A stretch of DNA of 64,000 nucleotides from Pseudo-nitzschia pungens (taxonomy: Eukaryota > Bacillariophyta > Bacillariophyceae > Bacillariales > Bacillariaceae): positions 2,108,001 to 2,172,000 of the forward strand of contig CM074767.1 in the NCBI GenBank assembly GCA_037355855.1. Reading direction: 5' to 3'. Each line of letters starts with the position of its first letter. The stretch's first letter is position 1. A model generated the notes under the pieces. That model saw only the letters and a program-made list of their open reading frames with translations, had not been told where the DNA came from and made no database searches. Made by a program: the position numbers and the translations under genes. This document shows positions 11,250-22,156 of this stretch, in pieces.

Positions 11250-11530
11250 AGTGCTACAGACCAATTATTACAGAAATCCACACATCCCTTATTGTCTACT
11301 TCCAAAATCATGGGCATTGCTATTAACAATTCAAGCCCTGACATGATTCTCCATATGTACATCATATCCATTGCACACTGTATTGCGGCATAAAGTTTGG
11401 CCTCCATCACTGACAACGCAATGATTGGCATCATCTTTGATCTGCATGTTGCAGGAGCTCCATTGAGCCAGGTTGACCACCTGTTAACACTATAGCGCGT
11501 CTCATCTGCTGCATATTCTGAATCACTCAT
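11198..11530 (-). pseudogene. copia RNase H remnant, 3' truncated
   Basis: Encodes YAADETRYS, then SVMEAKLYAAIQCAMDMMYI and EVDNKGCVDFCNNWSV, the catalytic E and D contexts of copia RNase H. Similarity ends after NNWSV near 11250; the last ~17 codons are unrelated sequence. The first catalytic Asp is in SDSEYAAD. Confidence 0.7.
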
Positions 11531-11892
11531 GCCTTGAAGTTCAAATGTAAAGTCTTTTGTACCATCCCATGACTCCCTAGGAGCTAGGGCTAATCCTTCA
11601 TGATTTGCTTTAATGCCTTTATGTGCAATCTTTGTCCTTTGGTCATATACCTTGAACAGTCTTGTACTGCATTCTGTATTTCAACCCGTGACCAACGCAG
11701 CATCATGTGTAGCAATACTGCTGTTGCTGATCAGTACTCTTTCTTTTGTTCTTGGTCAAGTATTTCATCCTCTGGGCCTTCCCCTTCTTTCTTCAGTATA
11801 CTTCCTCCTTCTGCTGGTGTTCTTGGCATCCCTTGAACCCAGCTGGTATCATATTCATCTTCGGAACGTTTAATCTTGACCGGTTGGGTAAC

Positions 11893-13020
11893 TCAGATTG
11901 TTCTATTCACTGGATTGTGTTCCACTTGACATCCAACATACTCATTCATTTCGCCTACATCCTTACAATCAAACAGACTTTTCAATTGGTCCCTATGTTC
12001 CTTAACCAATGCATCAGGACCCATGATGCAAAAATCATCTACCCAGAGCAGCATCAGAAGCAGCTCTCCCTGTTCCCATTCGTAGAACAGGCATGGGTCA
12101 GCTTTGTTAACTGTCATCTGCGTCGCCGCCATTGCTTTCCGTGCTTCTCTCCAGAACTGCATGGCTGCCTGTTTAAGACCATAGAGGGTCCTCGTTAGCC
12201 ATAACACCACATACAATGGGTAATACTTTTGGAACCCATCCAGAACCTTCATGAATAGACGTTCCCCATTCTGAAAATGTCCATTCAGGAATGCTCCCTC
12301 AACATCTACAATCCAAGCAAGCCATCCTGCCATTGCCGTCACAATAAGGCATACCCGAATACTTATGTCGCATATTACTGGGGCTGATGTGGTGTCTGTC
12401 GCATCATAGTTCAGCCCGTCAGTCTGATTAAATCCTCTCACTACCACTCGCGACCTGACAACACCATTCGGTTTCATCTTGTGCGCCCAAGTTGAATCTA
12501 TTACTTCATCTTCCGGGTGCAAATTTTCAATGTCTTCTTCAAGTACGACACCATACTTCGTCAGCTTAGCATGCTCAATGTCTATCCCTTCGATGAATTT
12601 GTCCTTGTGCTCACTTTCCATTGCCTCCTTGTAGTTCATGGTTCTCAGGTCGGCAGTGTTCTTGAAGGCTGATCCTGTTGCCTTGACTAATCCAATCTCA
12701 TGGTCCACAGCTTCGATTGATGGGGTATTCACATTAAGTAGATGTAATTCTGATAAATCCTGCAGCCGCTTAAGAAACAGATGCTCGGCTTGGGCCTGTT
12801 GTTTCACCAAAGCGGATATCTCTTTTGTCACCTTCTTCATAGAGGCATAAAAAAAGTCCAGGTTCTGTGTTGACGTGAAGCATCTTCCGGATTGTCGTGG
12901 TTCTTTGCTGTAGTCCTTTTCTTCTTTTAGTTCTTCTTCTTCTTTCTCTTTGGCCTCTTCTTCAGAGTCATTAATTGTTTCCACATTGCTTTTATCAATG
13001 TTCTTCTCAGCGTCATTCAC
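11893..13020 (-). pseudogene. copia reverse transcriptase remnant
   Basis: A 375-codon frame. An acidic leader is followed by Ty1/copia reverse transcriptase motifs: STWAHKMKPNGVVRSRVVVRG, VDVEGAFLNGHF, TLYGLKQAAMQFW and the catalytic WVDDFCIMG, where Tyr of the usual YVDD is Trp. It copies element RNA into DNA in intact relatives. The frame closes before the thumb and RNase H, which lie in another frame. Confidence 0.85.
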
Positions 13021-13023
13021 AAC

Positions 13024-13359
13024 TCAAACAACTTTGTCTCGTTGCTCTGATTCATCGGCATTGGTATTATTAGGCTGTTGCAATGTGCTCTTCTTCTTCT
13101 TCTTTCTACCACTGGTTGCATAGTGAAACTCCTCGCTAAAAGTATTGAACCAGTCGCGTTCGAGTCTCCCTACTCCATGCTCATCCGGAAAGTACATTCT
13201 CTGCAGCCACACCACGTCCCTGGTGTAGTAAATGACATTGTTGATCAGGTCATACATCTGGTAGCAATCTCCTTCATGGTTTGGACAATACCCACCCATC
13301 ATACAAGTGACCCCACGATCAAAAACCTTTGCAGTTGTATTGGTTTTAGTTTTCACCAC
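13024..13359 (-). pseudogene. copia integrase C-terminal / linker region
   Basis: A 111-codon segment containing the typical copia post-integrase pattern (CMMGGYCPNHEGDCYQMYDLIN, then a strand-rich part ending in DVVWLQRMYF), followed by a Lys-rich and Asn-rich spacer. It is separated from the reverse transcriptase frame by a stop. Confidence 0.6.
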
Positions 13360-13407
13360 ACCGGCTTCTCCAAATGTCCGCAGGTAATTTGCAGACCTTG
13401 GGACCTT

Positions 13408-13854
13408 TCAATTGAACCATTCTATCTGTGTTTTCTTGGCCCCTTCTTTATCGACTACAACCAACCAGTCCAGGTTACAGGAGGTCTCGCAAGCAAGGGG
13501 AAACACCCTGTACCAGTATTTTTCAGGCATGTTTGAATACAAGCACATAGCTCTTGCTTTATTGCATATTGTAAAGATACCTGTTTCAGCTGAGGAATTT
13601 TGCCATGGTGAGTTTCTGCCTGTGTATTCAAGCTCTATGTTCAGTTTCCATGCTTCAGATTGCATCCGTTGTTCAAGCATTTTATTCTCTCCTGCATTAT
13701 CCATCCAAATGACCTCACACGTGTTCCCTTTTGCCATCCAATTGTTCAATAGCTCACACATTGCTTCAACCATATTGTTCTTCTTGTGGAACCACCTTAT
13801 GAATCTACAGGTCAAAAACTCATCATGAATTAACCTCATGCGCAGTTTAGCCAC
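13408..13854 (-). pseudogene. copia integrase core remnant
   Basis: A 148-codon frame with the second catalytic Asp context VIWMDNAGENKMLE and the third region SPWQNSSAETGI, where the catalytic Glu follows the conserved NSSAE. This is the DDE core that joins element DNA to the chromosome. The frame ends in a stop before the element C-terminal linker. Confidence 0.75.
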
Positions 13855-13921
13855 GAAAGGCGTTTTGTCATTAGGGTCCTTGTTCTTTGGATTCTTCAGT
13901 GAACTTATATCCAGATATAAC

Positions 13922-14244
13922 TGTTACATGTTAAGGTAGAAATACGCGATAGGAGTGTTTTAAAGATGTATGATTAATAAATTGTGTTACGGAAGAAAAT
14001 GGATGAATACTTTATGGGAATGATTTCTTGAGTATGGAATGAATGATCGAACAATGATATAATTGTTTGTCGGGCATAATATCAATAATCGTTGATTCAT
14101 GGGAATCTTTGTTTATCTTGATATTTGAATAATATTCAGTATATGTACATGAATATTATTTATATATTCTTGTGTATTGGAGCACATGCGGGATTCAATA
14201 ATCATTTAGAGCCTCTCGTAGGATACCTACGTCAACATGTCACA
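13922..14244. mobile_element. Solo LTR (323 bp) inserted in the copia integrase
   Basis: The segment starts TGTTACATGTTAAGGTAG and ends CTACGTCAACATGTCACA, so it has TG..CA ends with inverted-repeat similarity. It is flanked by ATAAC at 13917-13921 and 14245-14249, a 5-bp target duplication typical of LTR elements. It is non-coding and AT-rich. The host integrase frame is restored exactly when it and one ATAAC are ignored. This is best explained as a solo LTR left by recombination of a later LTR retrotransposon. Confidence 0.8.
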
Positions 14245-14473
14245 ATAACTTCTGTCCGGCTTTAGTTGCCTTTTCATGTTCAACATCATTTGGAATATTC
14301 TTCCATTTGGCTTTGCCTTTGGCACAGTGTTCACACTTCTTTAAATTCCCTTTAAACAGTATCCAACCTCTCGCCTTAGCTCCTGCCCACGTCTTGTCTT
14401 TGTCTGGATGTCCAAGTAACACGTGTGCCGTCTGTATAGACATTTTGGTTCCTTCCGGTGAAAATGCCGCCAC
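14240..14473 (-). pseudogene. copia pre-integrase / integrase zinc-binding remnant
   Basis: About 77 codons with the GAG-pre-integrase pattern: AHVLLGHPDKDKTW followed by CEHCAKGKAKW, giving the H..H..CX2C zinc-binding module of the integrase N-terminus. The frame ends at a stop created by the LTR inserted at 14244. Without that insert and one duplicated target copy it continues in frame into the segment at 13854. Confidence 0.7.
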
Positions 14474-14610
14474 AAGTGCTGCTTCCGGTTGTACCCGCCA
14501 ACAAAAGTAACCAACTCATACACAGCTTGTACGGTAGGTGTTGATATCTTGATGTCAAAGCAGATTTGTTGCTTGCCTTTAATCAGACTCCATCTGTGAG
14601 TTGAATTTCC

Positions 14611-14838
14611 TCAGGCTTCCCATCCTTCATCCAGTTTTGGGTTAACAGCAAAGAGATTGTTGTGTTTGCTGAAGTGCACATTCTTCATTACTGTTGAATA
14701 CAGCTTGTCACCGTTCTTATCGATCTTCTCGATTGGTATATCACCAACACTTTGTTGTCCAATTTCTTCTCCACCTTTTGTCATTGTTGTTGCAGTTGAC
14801 TTCCTGATGTTACGGCGCCACGCCCGCTGTATGAGCAT
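14611..14838 (-). pseudogene. copia protease remnant, C-terminal part
   Basis: A 75-codon segment overlapping the gag frame by 58 bp in another frame. It has the composition expected downstream of a retropepsin active site (VGDIPIEKIDKNGDKLYSTV and FSKHNNLFAVNPKL). A frameshift separates it from the DTGAT motif encoded at about 14850. Confidence 0.5.
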
Positions 14839-15674
14839 GTTTGGGTTGCTCCGGTGTCAAACATAAACATGTTATCGTTGTCAAGTAGTTCCCATTGATC
14901 CGGAAACTTTTCAATTCTTCCGGATAAAACGTCTTCTTCACTCTTGTACAATTTCTGTTCTTCATATGTTTGGACCCTATCCTTTTCTGTTGACATTAAA
15001 TACATTTCTCCAGGGTTACCTTGTCGATTCCCTCCATTATTGAGGTTTGCCAGGTATAATTCCTTTCTTCTTGCCGCAGTTAGACTTGAGGTCCATCCCT
15101 CTGGGCGTTTATCGGCATTTTCAAAACGCTCAAAGCACCCAGCATCAGGGTTCTTGTGTTTTTTCTTGCAGATCAGGCATCTTTTGCTTGAATTGTTTGT
15201 GCCTGGGTATCCGGTGTTGCCACTGCTGCTGTTGTTGTTCACTGTTGCAGTGGTTGATCCTGGTCTGAAATAGGATTTTGGTTCCCCATTAGCACATTTG
15301 GGACAATTATACGCTTCGTGATTTTCTCCTCCACACCAGAAGCACAGCATCTGTTTAGTCCACTTGTCCCATGGATCCTTGTTGTGGGCAAACATCATTG
15401 ATATTTCAGGTCCTTTTTCTGAACTATTTGCAGCGTTGTGTGCCATATACAGTTCATTCCCGAGTTCTTGGAGTTTCTCCAGAACAATGGTTCCATCCTT
15501 CTCCTGTTCCAGTTCGATTAGTTTCTGAGTGTACGGTACTGTATATGGGTCTCGTGACCCTTTGATAAGCTGGGCTATTAGTTCATCGTCACTGGGTTTC
15601 TGATCCACTGATTGACTCCGTAAATTCTGCTTCGCTTTCGTAGAATACAATCTCTTCATTGAATTCAATTTCAA
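14781..15674 (-). pseudogene. copia gag plus start of protease
   Basis: A 297-codon frame. The capsid-like N-terminal part is followed by a classic zinc knuckle CFWCGGENHEAYNC (CX2CX4HX4C), expected to bind element RNA, then a second Cys-rich motif (CLICKKKHKNPDAGC). The frame runs into the aspartic protease active site FMFDTGATQTC before shifting out of frame near 14800. Its start Met at 15674 is the first in frame, but the 5' part may be missing. Confidence 0.75.
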
Positions 15675-17576
15675 CGACTGTTGGTCTATTGGTTTGGTTT
15701 CACTCTGCTTTTAATCTGGCTTCAGTGCTCATCCGATGGCACAGTTAGTCGCTCTCCTTGAGTATCTAGATACTTGCAAGTATGTTTGAGGGCTTTTAAC
15801 GTTTCTTCTAATTGGTAAAGCACAGGCCACGAGTTTCGTACACAGTTTTGGATAATTTCACTTCACTAAAATTATGTTTAACTCTCATTCTCATTTTATT
15901 GTTCACATCAGTTTCTGGATCTTACTTCAACAATTCCATATCCTTTCATGACTTCATCTCACAAGACTCATTTTGTTACCCTTTTGAATCACGTATTCAA
16001 TTTACCTTCAGACACACAGTTGGTTTGTGACAGTTTTTCTTGCTCACATGGAATTACACCCCTAATGAGGGCAGTGTGCTGTTTGTTGTGAGTTGTAATT
16101 CTCTTGCTTGCACTCTCTATCATTACGATATGATTCCATTAGGTGTGATCTTGGGAATGAAAGAGATGTTGGTACGCTGGTCTCTAGTCTCCACAATTGA
16201 TACTTGAAGTTATGTTGTAACTCGACTAAAATCGCTGTAATCTTACGGATTTTTTGTGTATCCCCCTCTCCAGAACCTTCCATGTTGTGACGTCATAATC
16301 ATCCTTTCTACAACATCCTTTTTTGGCAGGTGGGCCCAAACAAACAATCATTTCCTCTTCGATTGGTAATCATGGGTTCTGGTGTCGGTTCTCTACCACA
16401 AGTGAATTCAAGGAAGAGGCGGAGGAAAGCAAGAACGACGGTCGAAGCGGTTATATAGTGGACCGTAGTGTCGACCACTTCACCAGACCCGGAGGAGAAG
16501 AGCGAAGGCGAGGCAATCTCCAACTAGTACCTGGTTTCGCCAAAACCATGATTGGATGGAAGATGATGGAACGTGTGCTTCGTCATTTGGCTAGTGCTCC
16601 CAAGACGTAGGCAGAAAGCAAAAAAACTATGATCGGTATGAACAGAACACCATATTTGAATCTCGTTGATCAAGCTTTGTCCAACCGAGAGAGACACCAA
16701 ATCATGAAGAGTGTGCCAAGCATGGGTGATGGCTATGTAATCGACACAATGATTGTTGCAAGCAAAACTAGCCAGAAGCAGCAACCATGCAGTACTGACG
16801 AAGCTGAGATTGCTGACTTCTTAACCAGCTATGGTGATTGTGGTGGGAAAATTAGATTGAAGATCTTGGTTGGTACCTATAACTCGCTGTACAAGATCGG
16901 CAGGGAGCTTCAGATGACCCAGAGAATGAATCATTCATTACGTATCGTGACTAGTGTAACGAGATGATAGCGAGTGGAACACCTACGATCCCCGGGGGGA
17001 ACCATTGTTCCGGATAGCATCAATCGAACAAAGCGTTCATGAGGTCGTGCATAAAATCTATGAAGAGATGCGCGCTCTTATTGTACTCAATTACATTATG
17101 GTACTATAGTTGTTAGTGATCAATGTGACGGTTACACCATGTGTTATGCAATCTAGATAGTAGTAGTAGTAGTAGTAGTAGTACGTCGTCGCAGAATACA
17201 CCACATACGACGATGATGACGACAACACCTCAGGGAAACAAAGGAATCAAATTATTTGGCTGCGATAGGACATGTACAGGGTGCAACAGATGCCAGCCGG
17301 CGTCAATCGCGAGACAATCGCGGTCGAGGGATGGATCTGCAATGGATTCGGGTTTGAATTCGGTTCCATCGCGCTGAGGATAGACGGACAGTTTCTTCTC
17401 CATGTATTTGGAGTCGGGATGGGATAGAATGCTGGATGTGTGCATCGAATCGACGCATGGTTTGGGGCAAAACGAGACAACCAAATTACTGCTTCGCTTG
17501 TGCTTGAATGTCGTTCTTGTTTGTGACTGATCCCTTGCATTTTATCGCGTCGCAGAACCGTCCACAATCGTCCGGA
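15675..17576. other. spacer, possible copia 5' region and decayed frame
   Basis: Right of the copia gag. A minus-strand TG start near 16313 could be an LTR edge but no partner was found. A plus-strand frame runs 16323-16967 with one in-frame TAG at 16608-16610. It lacks an early ATG and any recognised domain, and I treat it as incidental or decayed. A (TAG)n microsatellite lies at about 17157-17182. Confidence 0.35.
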
Positions 17577-18338
17577 TTAGGCGTCGTCGTCGTCGTCCTT
17601 CTTTTCTTCTTCTACTGGATGCGTTGTTGTTAGATCCTCGTCGTCGTCATCTTCCGTGTCGGCCGTCTCGATCATCTTCCCTAGGAGTGAATGACGGGCT
17701 GATCGAACTGAAGGAGAGGCCACCGAAGACAAATCGGGATAGTCTCCATTGCGGCTGCTCGAGTTTCTGCTGGTCGACATGGTAGATCGATACGAGGCCC
17801 AGGCCAAGAGTTTCTCGGCGCTCTTGCGAACGTCCTCCTCTTCGTTCTCCTCTTCTTCGTCGTTCTCTTCGCCGTAGCGCGAAGAAGTGACGCTATTTCG
17901 TCGGCTCCTTTGCAATTGGCGATCACGTTCGAGGGCCTCGTCCTGCTGGTCCAGCTCCTCGATTTCTTCGGCCGTCAGCGACGATGCGTCATCCTTCTCC
18001 GCAATGTGCTGCATCGATCCCTCGTCGTCCTCGATCACGCCGGCAGCGTCCTCCTTTTCGTTGTCCTGCACGACAAAGGTCCCCCGATTGTTGTTCTTGG
18101 GCGTGGCGGCTTCGATCTGATCCGGCAGAACAAGGTGTTTCGAGCTGGATTGCTCCTGATCCATGAGAAACATTCGAAGGCGGCGGATTTCCTTTTTGCT
18201 CTTGGCCAGTTCCTGTTGCAGGGCCTTGATTTCCGAGACTTGTTCCAGAAATCGGCTCTCGAAGAAATCTCTTTCTTCCTTCAGGCAAAACAGATCATTT
18301 TGGAGATCTGTTCGGGTCTTGATTCCGGCGATGGGCAT
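17577..18338 (-). CDS. coiled-coil, acidic hypothetical protein
   Basis: A single exon of 253 codons; the ATG has a favourable CCACC context. Residues ~10-62 form a strong heptad-patterned coiled coil (LQNDLFCLKEERDFFESRF through IRRLRMFLMDQE), suggesting oligomerisation or scaffold binding. The rest is low complexity and acidic, with a Ser/Arg-rich patch (RRNSVTSSRYG, a plausible basophilic kinase site), a short helix KLLAWASYRS and an acidic C-terminus DDDDDA. No catalytic domain. Its closest neighbours are mobile elements. Cellular role unknown. Confidence 0.7.
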   Translation of the reverse strand: MPIAGIKTRTDLQNDLFCLKEERDFFESRFLEQVSEIKALQQELAKSKKEIRRLRMFLMDQEQSSSKHLVLPDQIEAATPKNNNRGTFVVQDNEKEDAAGVIEDDEGSMQHIAEKDDASSLTAEEIEELDQQDEALERDRQLQRSRRNSVTSSRYGEENDEEEENEEEDVRKSAEKLLAWASYRSTMSTSRNSSSRNGDYPDLSSVASPSVRSARHSLLGKMIETADTEDDDDEDLTTTHPVEEEKKDDDDDA

Positions 18339-19137
18339 GGTGGATGTTTGTGCTTAGTATCGAAGAAAAGGATAGGATAGTAATGGAGAGGATGCAGATT
18401 CAATCTTTGACAGAGTGTATCTTCTTTCTTTTGAGTCCTTGATCGCTTTCTCCCGATAGCGGTCGGTTGTATCTTAAAGCTGCAAATTGTCACCTATTTC
18501 TTGTGGCAATAGTCGTTGCAATGGTGACAATGGTGCAATACGATAGGCATGCAGCACTAGAAGCAACGAGAACAATAGAAGTTGACGGGCGGTAAGCGAC
18601 ACGACGCGAGTTAGGTTTTGTTGCAATAGATTGGTTCTCAAAACTTCTTTTCCCGACACTAAGTCTGCTTGTTAGCATAGAATGGAACCAAACGTTGGGC
18701 TTGTGTGGGTGTGAGAACTGGCGATGATCTGTGGCGCGAGCAACGCTGGCATGTCGACTCTTGTGAGACATTGTTATCGGCAATTATGCCACCCGTATTG
18801 GCAAGTGCATCCGAGGCGTGACAAGCGTTGCGACAGGATGGCGACTTTAGGGTATTCATGAATGAATATATATTTAGACAAAAGCGATCGGAGTATTCGG
18901 AAAAAGAATGAATCAAAATCGATTCATTCATGCAATGTCAGAAAACAAGAAAATTTTCACAATAATCGAGGAAAGGTTGATTGAATCAATACAAGGATAG
19001 TAATGTACGTACGGTACCATATGTACTATGATAGTAAGGTACACACTGGTGTAATCGTACTGTTGTTCGTACGTAATACGGTAGCACCGGTAAACTGTCC
19101 TTTCTTTATGATAATATGGTAAGTTAAGGTTTACTGG
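18339..19137. other. intergenic spacer, 5' flank of the coiled-coil gene
   Basis: No supported gene. Contains the upstream region of the minus-strand gene and then AT-rich spacer with GTAC-type words. Confidence 0.5.
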
Positions 19138-19547
19138 AACATGGTTGATTTTTGTTTTTTTGACAAATTTCAAACATTCCCAGTCCTCCCCACACTGAAT
19201 CAGTGTCAAAGTGACACCCGGGGTCAAAGTGACCCCCAGTGTCACTTTGACACTTGACACTCGCTGATACTTTTGGGGGTCAAAGTGACAGCGGGTGTCA
19301 TTTTGACACTGGGTGGTGTCACTTTGACACTCACAAGAGAAGTAGAAAAATGCTGTCTACGTACGAACGAGTGTCAAAGTGACACCCGGTATCAAAGTGA
19401 CACCCGGTGTCAAAGTGACACATGACACTCGCTGATACTTTTGGGTGTCAAAGTGACCCCGGGTGTCAAAGTGACACCAAGCGCTGACTGGTGCACGGGG
19501 GGCTGGAAAAATTTAAATTCTTAGAAAAAAATTAAATCACCCATGTT
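19138..19547. mobile_element. MITE-like element with imperfect TIRs, copy 2
   Basis: Second copy of the element at 3218-3612, with the same ends (AACATGGTTGATTTTTG and ATTAAATCACCCATGTT) and the same internal GTGTCAAAGTGACACC array. Flanks are ACTGG and CCTGT, a weak 5-bp duplication compared with the perfect CCAGG of copy 1. The copies differ by small indels and substitutions but keep the order of the internal repeats. Confidence 0.75.
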
Positions 19548-19575
19548 CCTGTCATTTGACAATGTTGAATGTAGT

Positions 19576-20500
19576 TGCCGTGCGCTGGAACAGTCACGAG
19601 TCCATCCGGGACTAAGAATAAGAACACGATTAGCTAAGACTGCTGGAATCGATAGTCATAGACTAAAGCAATAGCTCTCACAATTTGCATATCACTACTA
19701 TTGTTCTAATCACTAGTAGACCTGGGGTATGGCATGATTTTAAAATCAAGCTGGGCGCTGATGACCATGAGCAGAAACTGACGAGACAAGAACTGCCAAA
19801 ATGGAGGCGCAAAGAAGCAAAACAGGGAGAAAGGAGCACCAGTGTCTGCAGCACTAAGGAACACTAATCCCAGTAGCAGTTAGCACCATTAGATGGAGCA
19901 ACAGCAACAACAGAGACACCTAAGCACCTAAACAGGACCATGGTCGACAACAGAAAATAATCGAATAAAAAAATACGTGTCAAAAAAGTGACACATACCA
20001 GCAAATGGACTAATTGGACCAATGCTGAGTGGATGGACAGACTGCAGAGGGACTGCCACCAAAAACCAAAATATACGGATATATAGAAAGGTATATAACA
20101 GAACACCTACCAACCACAAATCCCACGGGAAAGGGAAGTGGGATTGGCCCGGCATTAGTTAAAGAGGACAAAAATGCTGGAGAACCACAGAATATGATTC
20201 CCGGATCACTGAAAGAGAAGTAACTCCCACCATTGTACCAAAAATAGAAAAACAATGACAGAACCAATGGTGAAGAACCCATGGTGGACTGAAATGGGAT
20301 GGGGAAATCAGTTATAACACGAGTTATCACGAGAACCCGTGGATCCAGAGGGAAACTGGAGCAAATGACTTTTTGCTCATTCCCACCTCAAAACCAGCAA
20401 AAGCAACAGAAATATTGCATCCAAAACAAACAACTGACTGATTAACCTACCATGGCACCCAAACAGAACAAAGTGAGCTCAGTGCGCAAACTAAAAGCTT
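19576..20500 (+). mobile_element. Truncated gypsy retrotransposon (LTR + leader + gag start)
   Basis: 19576-19734 is a diverged, deleted version of the 193-bp LTR found at 54301 and 59967, ending in the same GGGGTATGGCA. It is followed by the same leader start (TGATTTTAAAATCAAGCTG) and a leader similar to 54494-55234. A gag start codon occurs at 20452 in the context AACCTACCATGGCACCC, but recognisable similarity fades within about 50 bp. The copy is thus an old 5' fragment. It begins only 28 bp from the MITE-like element. Confidence 0.75.
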
Positions 20501-20780
20501 GTCTTTTGCAAAGCGCAAATTATAGGCCAAAATAATCATCGTGGATATTCTTCACCATTGAAACAGGCCAACTTGTGCCTTGGAGCTCACCAGTATTATG
20601 TGAATAACATTATTTTGAAGTAGCAACCATTTTTTGTGGAAACTTCTCTTGACTTTGCGAAGAATTACGGAGCACAGGTACAAATGAATGAATTAGCCAT
20701 GAATAGGACTTCTAATAGGAGTAGGGATGTAGTGCTTGCATGGACTGGTGTGGGTGGTATGTGTGCAAAAGCATGGGGGC
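20501..20780. other. spacer between gypsy fragment and tRNA
   Basis: Nothing recognised. Probably further decayed element sequence. Confidence 0.4.
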
Positions 20781-20790
20781 AAAAAGAAAA
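20781..20790 (-). terminator. Pol III terminator of tRNA-Ser
   Basis: On the minus strand the tRNA is followed after one base by TTTTTCTTTT, a typical RNA polymerase III T-run. Confidence 0.75.
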
Positions 20791-20791
20791 A

Positions 20792-20872
20792 CGACAGTGG
20801 CAGGATTCGAACCTGCGCGTACGAAGTACAATGGATTAGCAATCCATCGCCTTAACCACTCGGCCACACTGT
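20792..20872 (-). tRNA. tRNA-Ser (anticodon GCU)
   Basis: An 81-nt class II tRNA without intron. The acceptor stem GACAGTG/CACTGTC pairs perfectly over 7 bp. The D-arm carries GCCGAGTGGTTAAGGC (A box). The anticodon loop TTGCTAA lies between ATGGA/TCCAT stem strands and gives anticodon GCT, reading AGC and AGU. A long variable arm (TGTACTTCGTACGC) and a T-arm with GGTTCGAATCC (B box) complete it. The long variable arm supports serine identity. Confidence 0.95.
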
Positions 20873-21109
20873 CTTGCGCCATGGAAGTAAATTACTACAT
20901 TATGAATTTATTGCAGGATGGATTCTCAAGAAGAACAGACTCTCAATGCCTATTACCGGTAACTTACCGTAACATTACCAGTATTTTTTTTTCAAAAATT
21001 ACGATGCTTCTAATAAATTACCGTATATTGGATAGGGACAGGAGTTGATAGGGATTTCTGTAGCAGAGTAAATTCTGCAGATAGTGAAACCATGTACTAA
21101 GTACTCGGT
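20873..21109. other. spacer
   Basis: AT-rich spacer with TACCGGTAACTTACCGTAAC-type words; no gene. Confidence 0.4.
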
Positions 21110-22156
21110 TTACAACAACACTCTGCTCCCGGTGAATTCCCTCCGAATAGGCATCACGGGAGGCGAATCGCCCGAGCACCGTGAAGTAGGACTTCCTGAA
21201 CGGTGCCTACTGCTCTTCTTGGGTTTGGAGGCGTATTGCTCCACTGATGTGTCAGGACGAGGTTGAAGGGGAGTGCTATGAAAGCAAAAACTCAAGGTTG
21301 TGGCAACAGGAGTCTCGATGTCTTTGATTTGGTTGCTGTTGCTCGGATTACTGCTTTGACCACAAAGATTGGGTAGGCGCAATGGAAGAGATGATGATCG
21401 GTTCAGTACGCGACGACCGGACTTTTCCACCTTTAAGGGCGTGTTTTGGTGACCCTGGGTTCTTACAGCCTTCGTTCCAAAGGCACCCTCTCGGCGACAG
21501 AGCAAAGGCATGGGGAAGGAAGTTTGGATTCGTCGCGTCCTTTTCGGAGCACTCTGAGTCGTTGTGGAGAGGATAGTGAGACTGCTATCGCCATTTAGCA
21601 ACTTGGAGTCTTTTGCTTGCTCTTGGGCAATAGTAACTTCTTCGGATGGTGTCGAAACACGGGCAACTGGATTTTCTTCGGGCTGGAACACAGCATTTCG
21701 CACTCCCACACAAGAGGACCCCTGGTGCCTACGATCGAGGACGGGTGGTCCGAGAAGACAGTCCATGTGTTCAATAGACGGTTTTCTCTGCTGGGGGAGT
21801 GGTGGGCTATTAGAAGTGCGAATAGAGGAGGATAAGTCGTTTGAAAGAGGTGACGAAGTGGGTTCCCACCGATCATCCGTAGCTGTAGGAATCGACAAGA
21901 ACTGAAGAGGGAATCTCAGAGGAGGCAGCATCATTATTTCACGACCACAGCTCCCACTGGTCAGAGAAAATGGGATGGGGGGCAAGGCTCGGCATTGGGC
22001 TGAAGTACAAGGCGTTGTACAAAATCTCTGATTCATGGATCGGGTAGTTTGGTAGTGGCTGTGGCCACCGGTGTCGCAGAGATCGTGTGGATCGGGATCC
22101 ACAGAAGGGATCTTCCGGACACGGACTTTGCTGTCGAATCTTACTTTCTTGGGCAT
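21110..22156 (-). CDS. basic hypothetical protein with N-terminal KKVRF motif
   Basis: A single exon of 348 codons from an ATG in GGCAAG context. It opens MPKKVRFDSKVRVRKIP; KVRF fits the RVxF-type docking consensus for protein phosphatase 1. The remainder is Ser/Pro/Thr-rich, basic and predicted disordered, with repeated RTRR, KPKKSSRHRS and SPLS-type patches. No signal peptide, membrane segment or enzyme domain. A role as a regulatory or targeting subunit is inference only. It ends about 240 bp upstream of the tRNA-Ser gene. Confidence 0.65.
   Translation of the reverse strand: MPKKVRFDSKVRVRKIPSVDPDPHDLCDTGGHSHYQTTRSMNQRFCTTPCTSAQCRALPPIPFSLTSGSCGREIMMLPPLRFPLQFLSIPTATDDRWEPTSSPLSNDLSSSIRTSNSPPLPQQRKPSIEHMDCLLGPPVLDRRHQGSSCVGVRNAVFQPEENPVARVSTPSEEVTIAQEQAKDSKLLNGDSSLTILSTTTQSAPKRTRRIQTSFPMPLLCRREGAFGTKAVRTQGHQNTPLKVEKSGRRVLNRSSSLPLRLPNLCGQSSNPSNSNQIKDIETPVATTLSFCFHSTPLQPRPDTSVEQYASKPKKSSRHRSGSPTSRCSGDSPPVMPIRREFTGSRVLL

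Larger units (their letters stand above)
11250..15674 (-). mobile_element. Decayed Ty1/copia (CoDi-like) retrotransposon
   Basis: Reading right to left on the minus strand the copia order is visible in separate open segments: gag with a zinc knuckle (15674-14781), aspartic protease motif, pre-integrase and integrase (14838-13408), a linker (13359-13024), reverse transcriptase (13020-11893) and RNase H (11530-11250). The order PR-INT-RT-RH is diagnostic of Ty1/copia. Several frameshifts separate the segments and the RNase H end is missing, so the copy is inactive. A solo LTR interrupts the integrase. No matching pair of terminal LTRs could be identified for this copy. Confidence 0.85.

Noticed and set aside
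16323..16967. Plus-strand frame with one in-frame TAG as a gene
   Set aside because: No ATG at the start, a stop in the middle and no domain; kept only as part of the spacer note.
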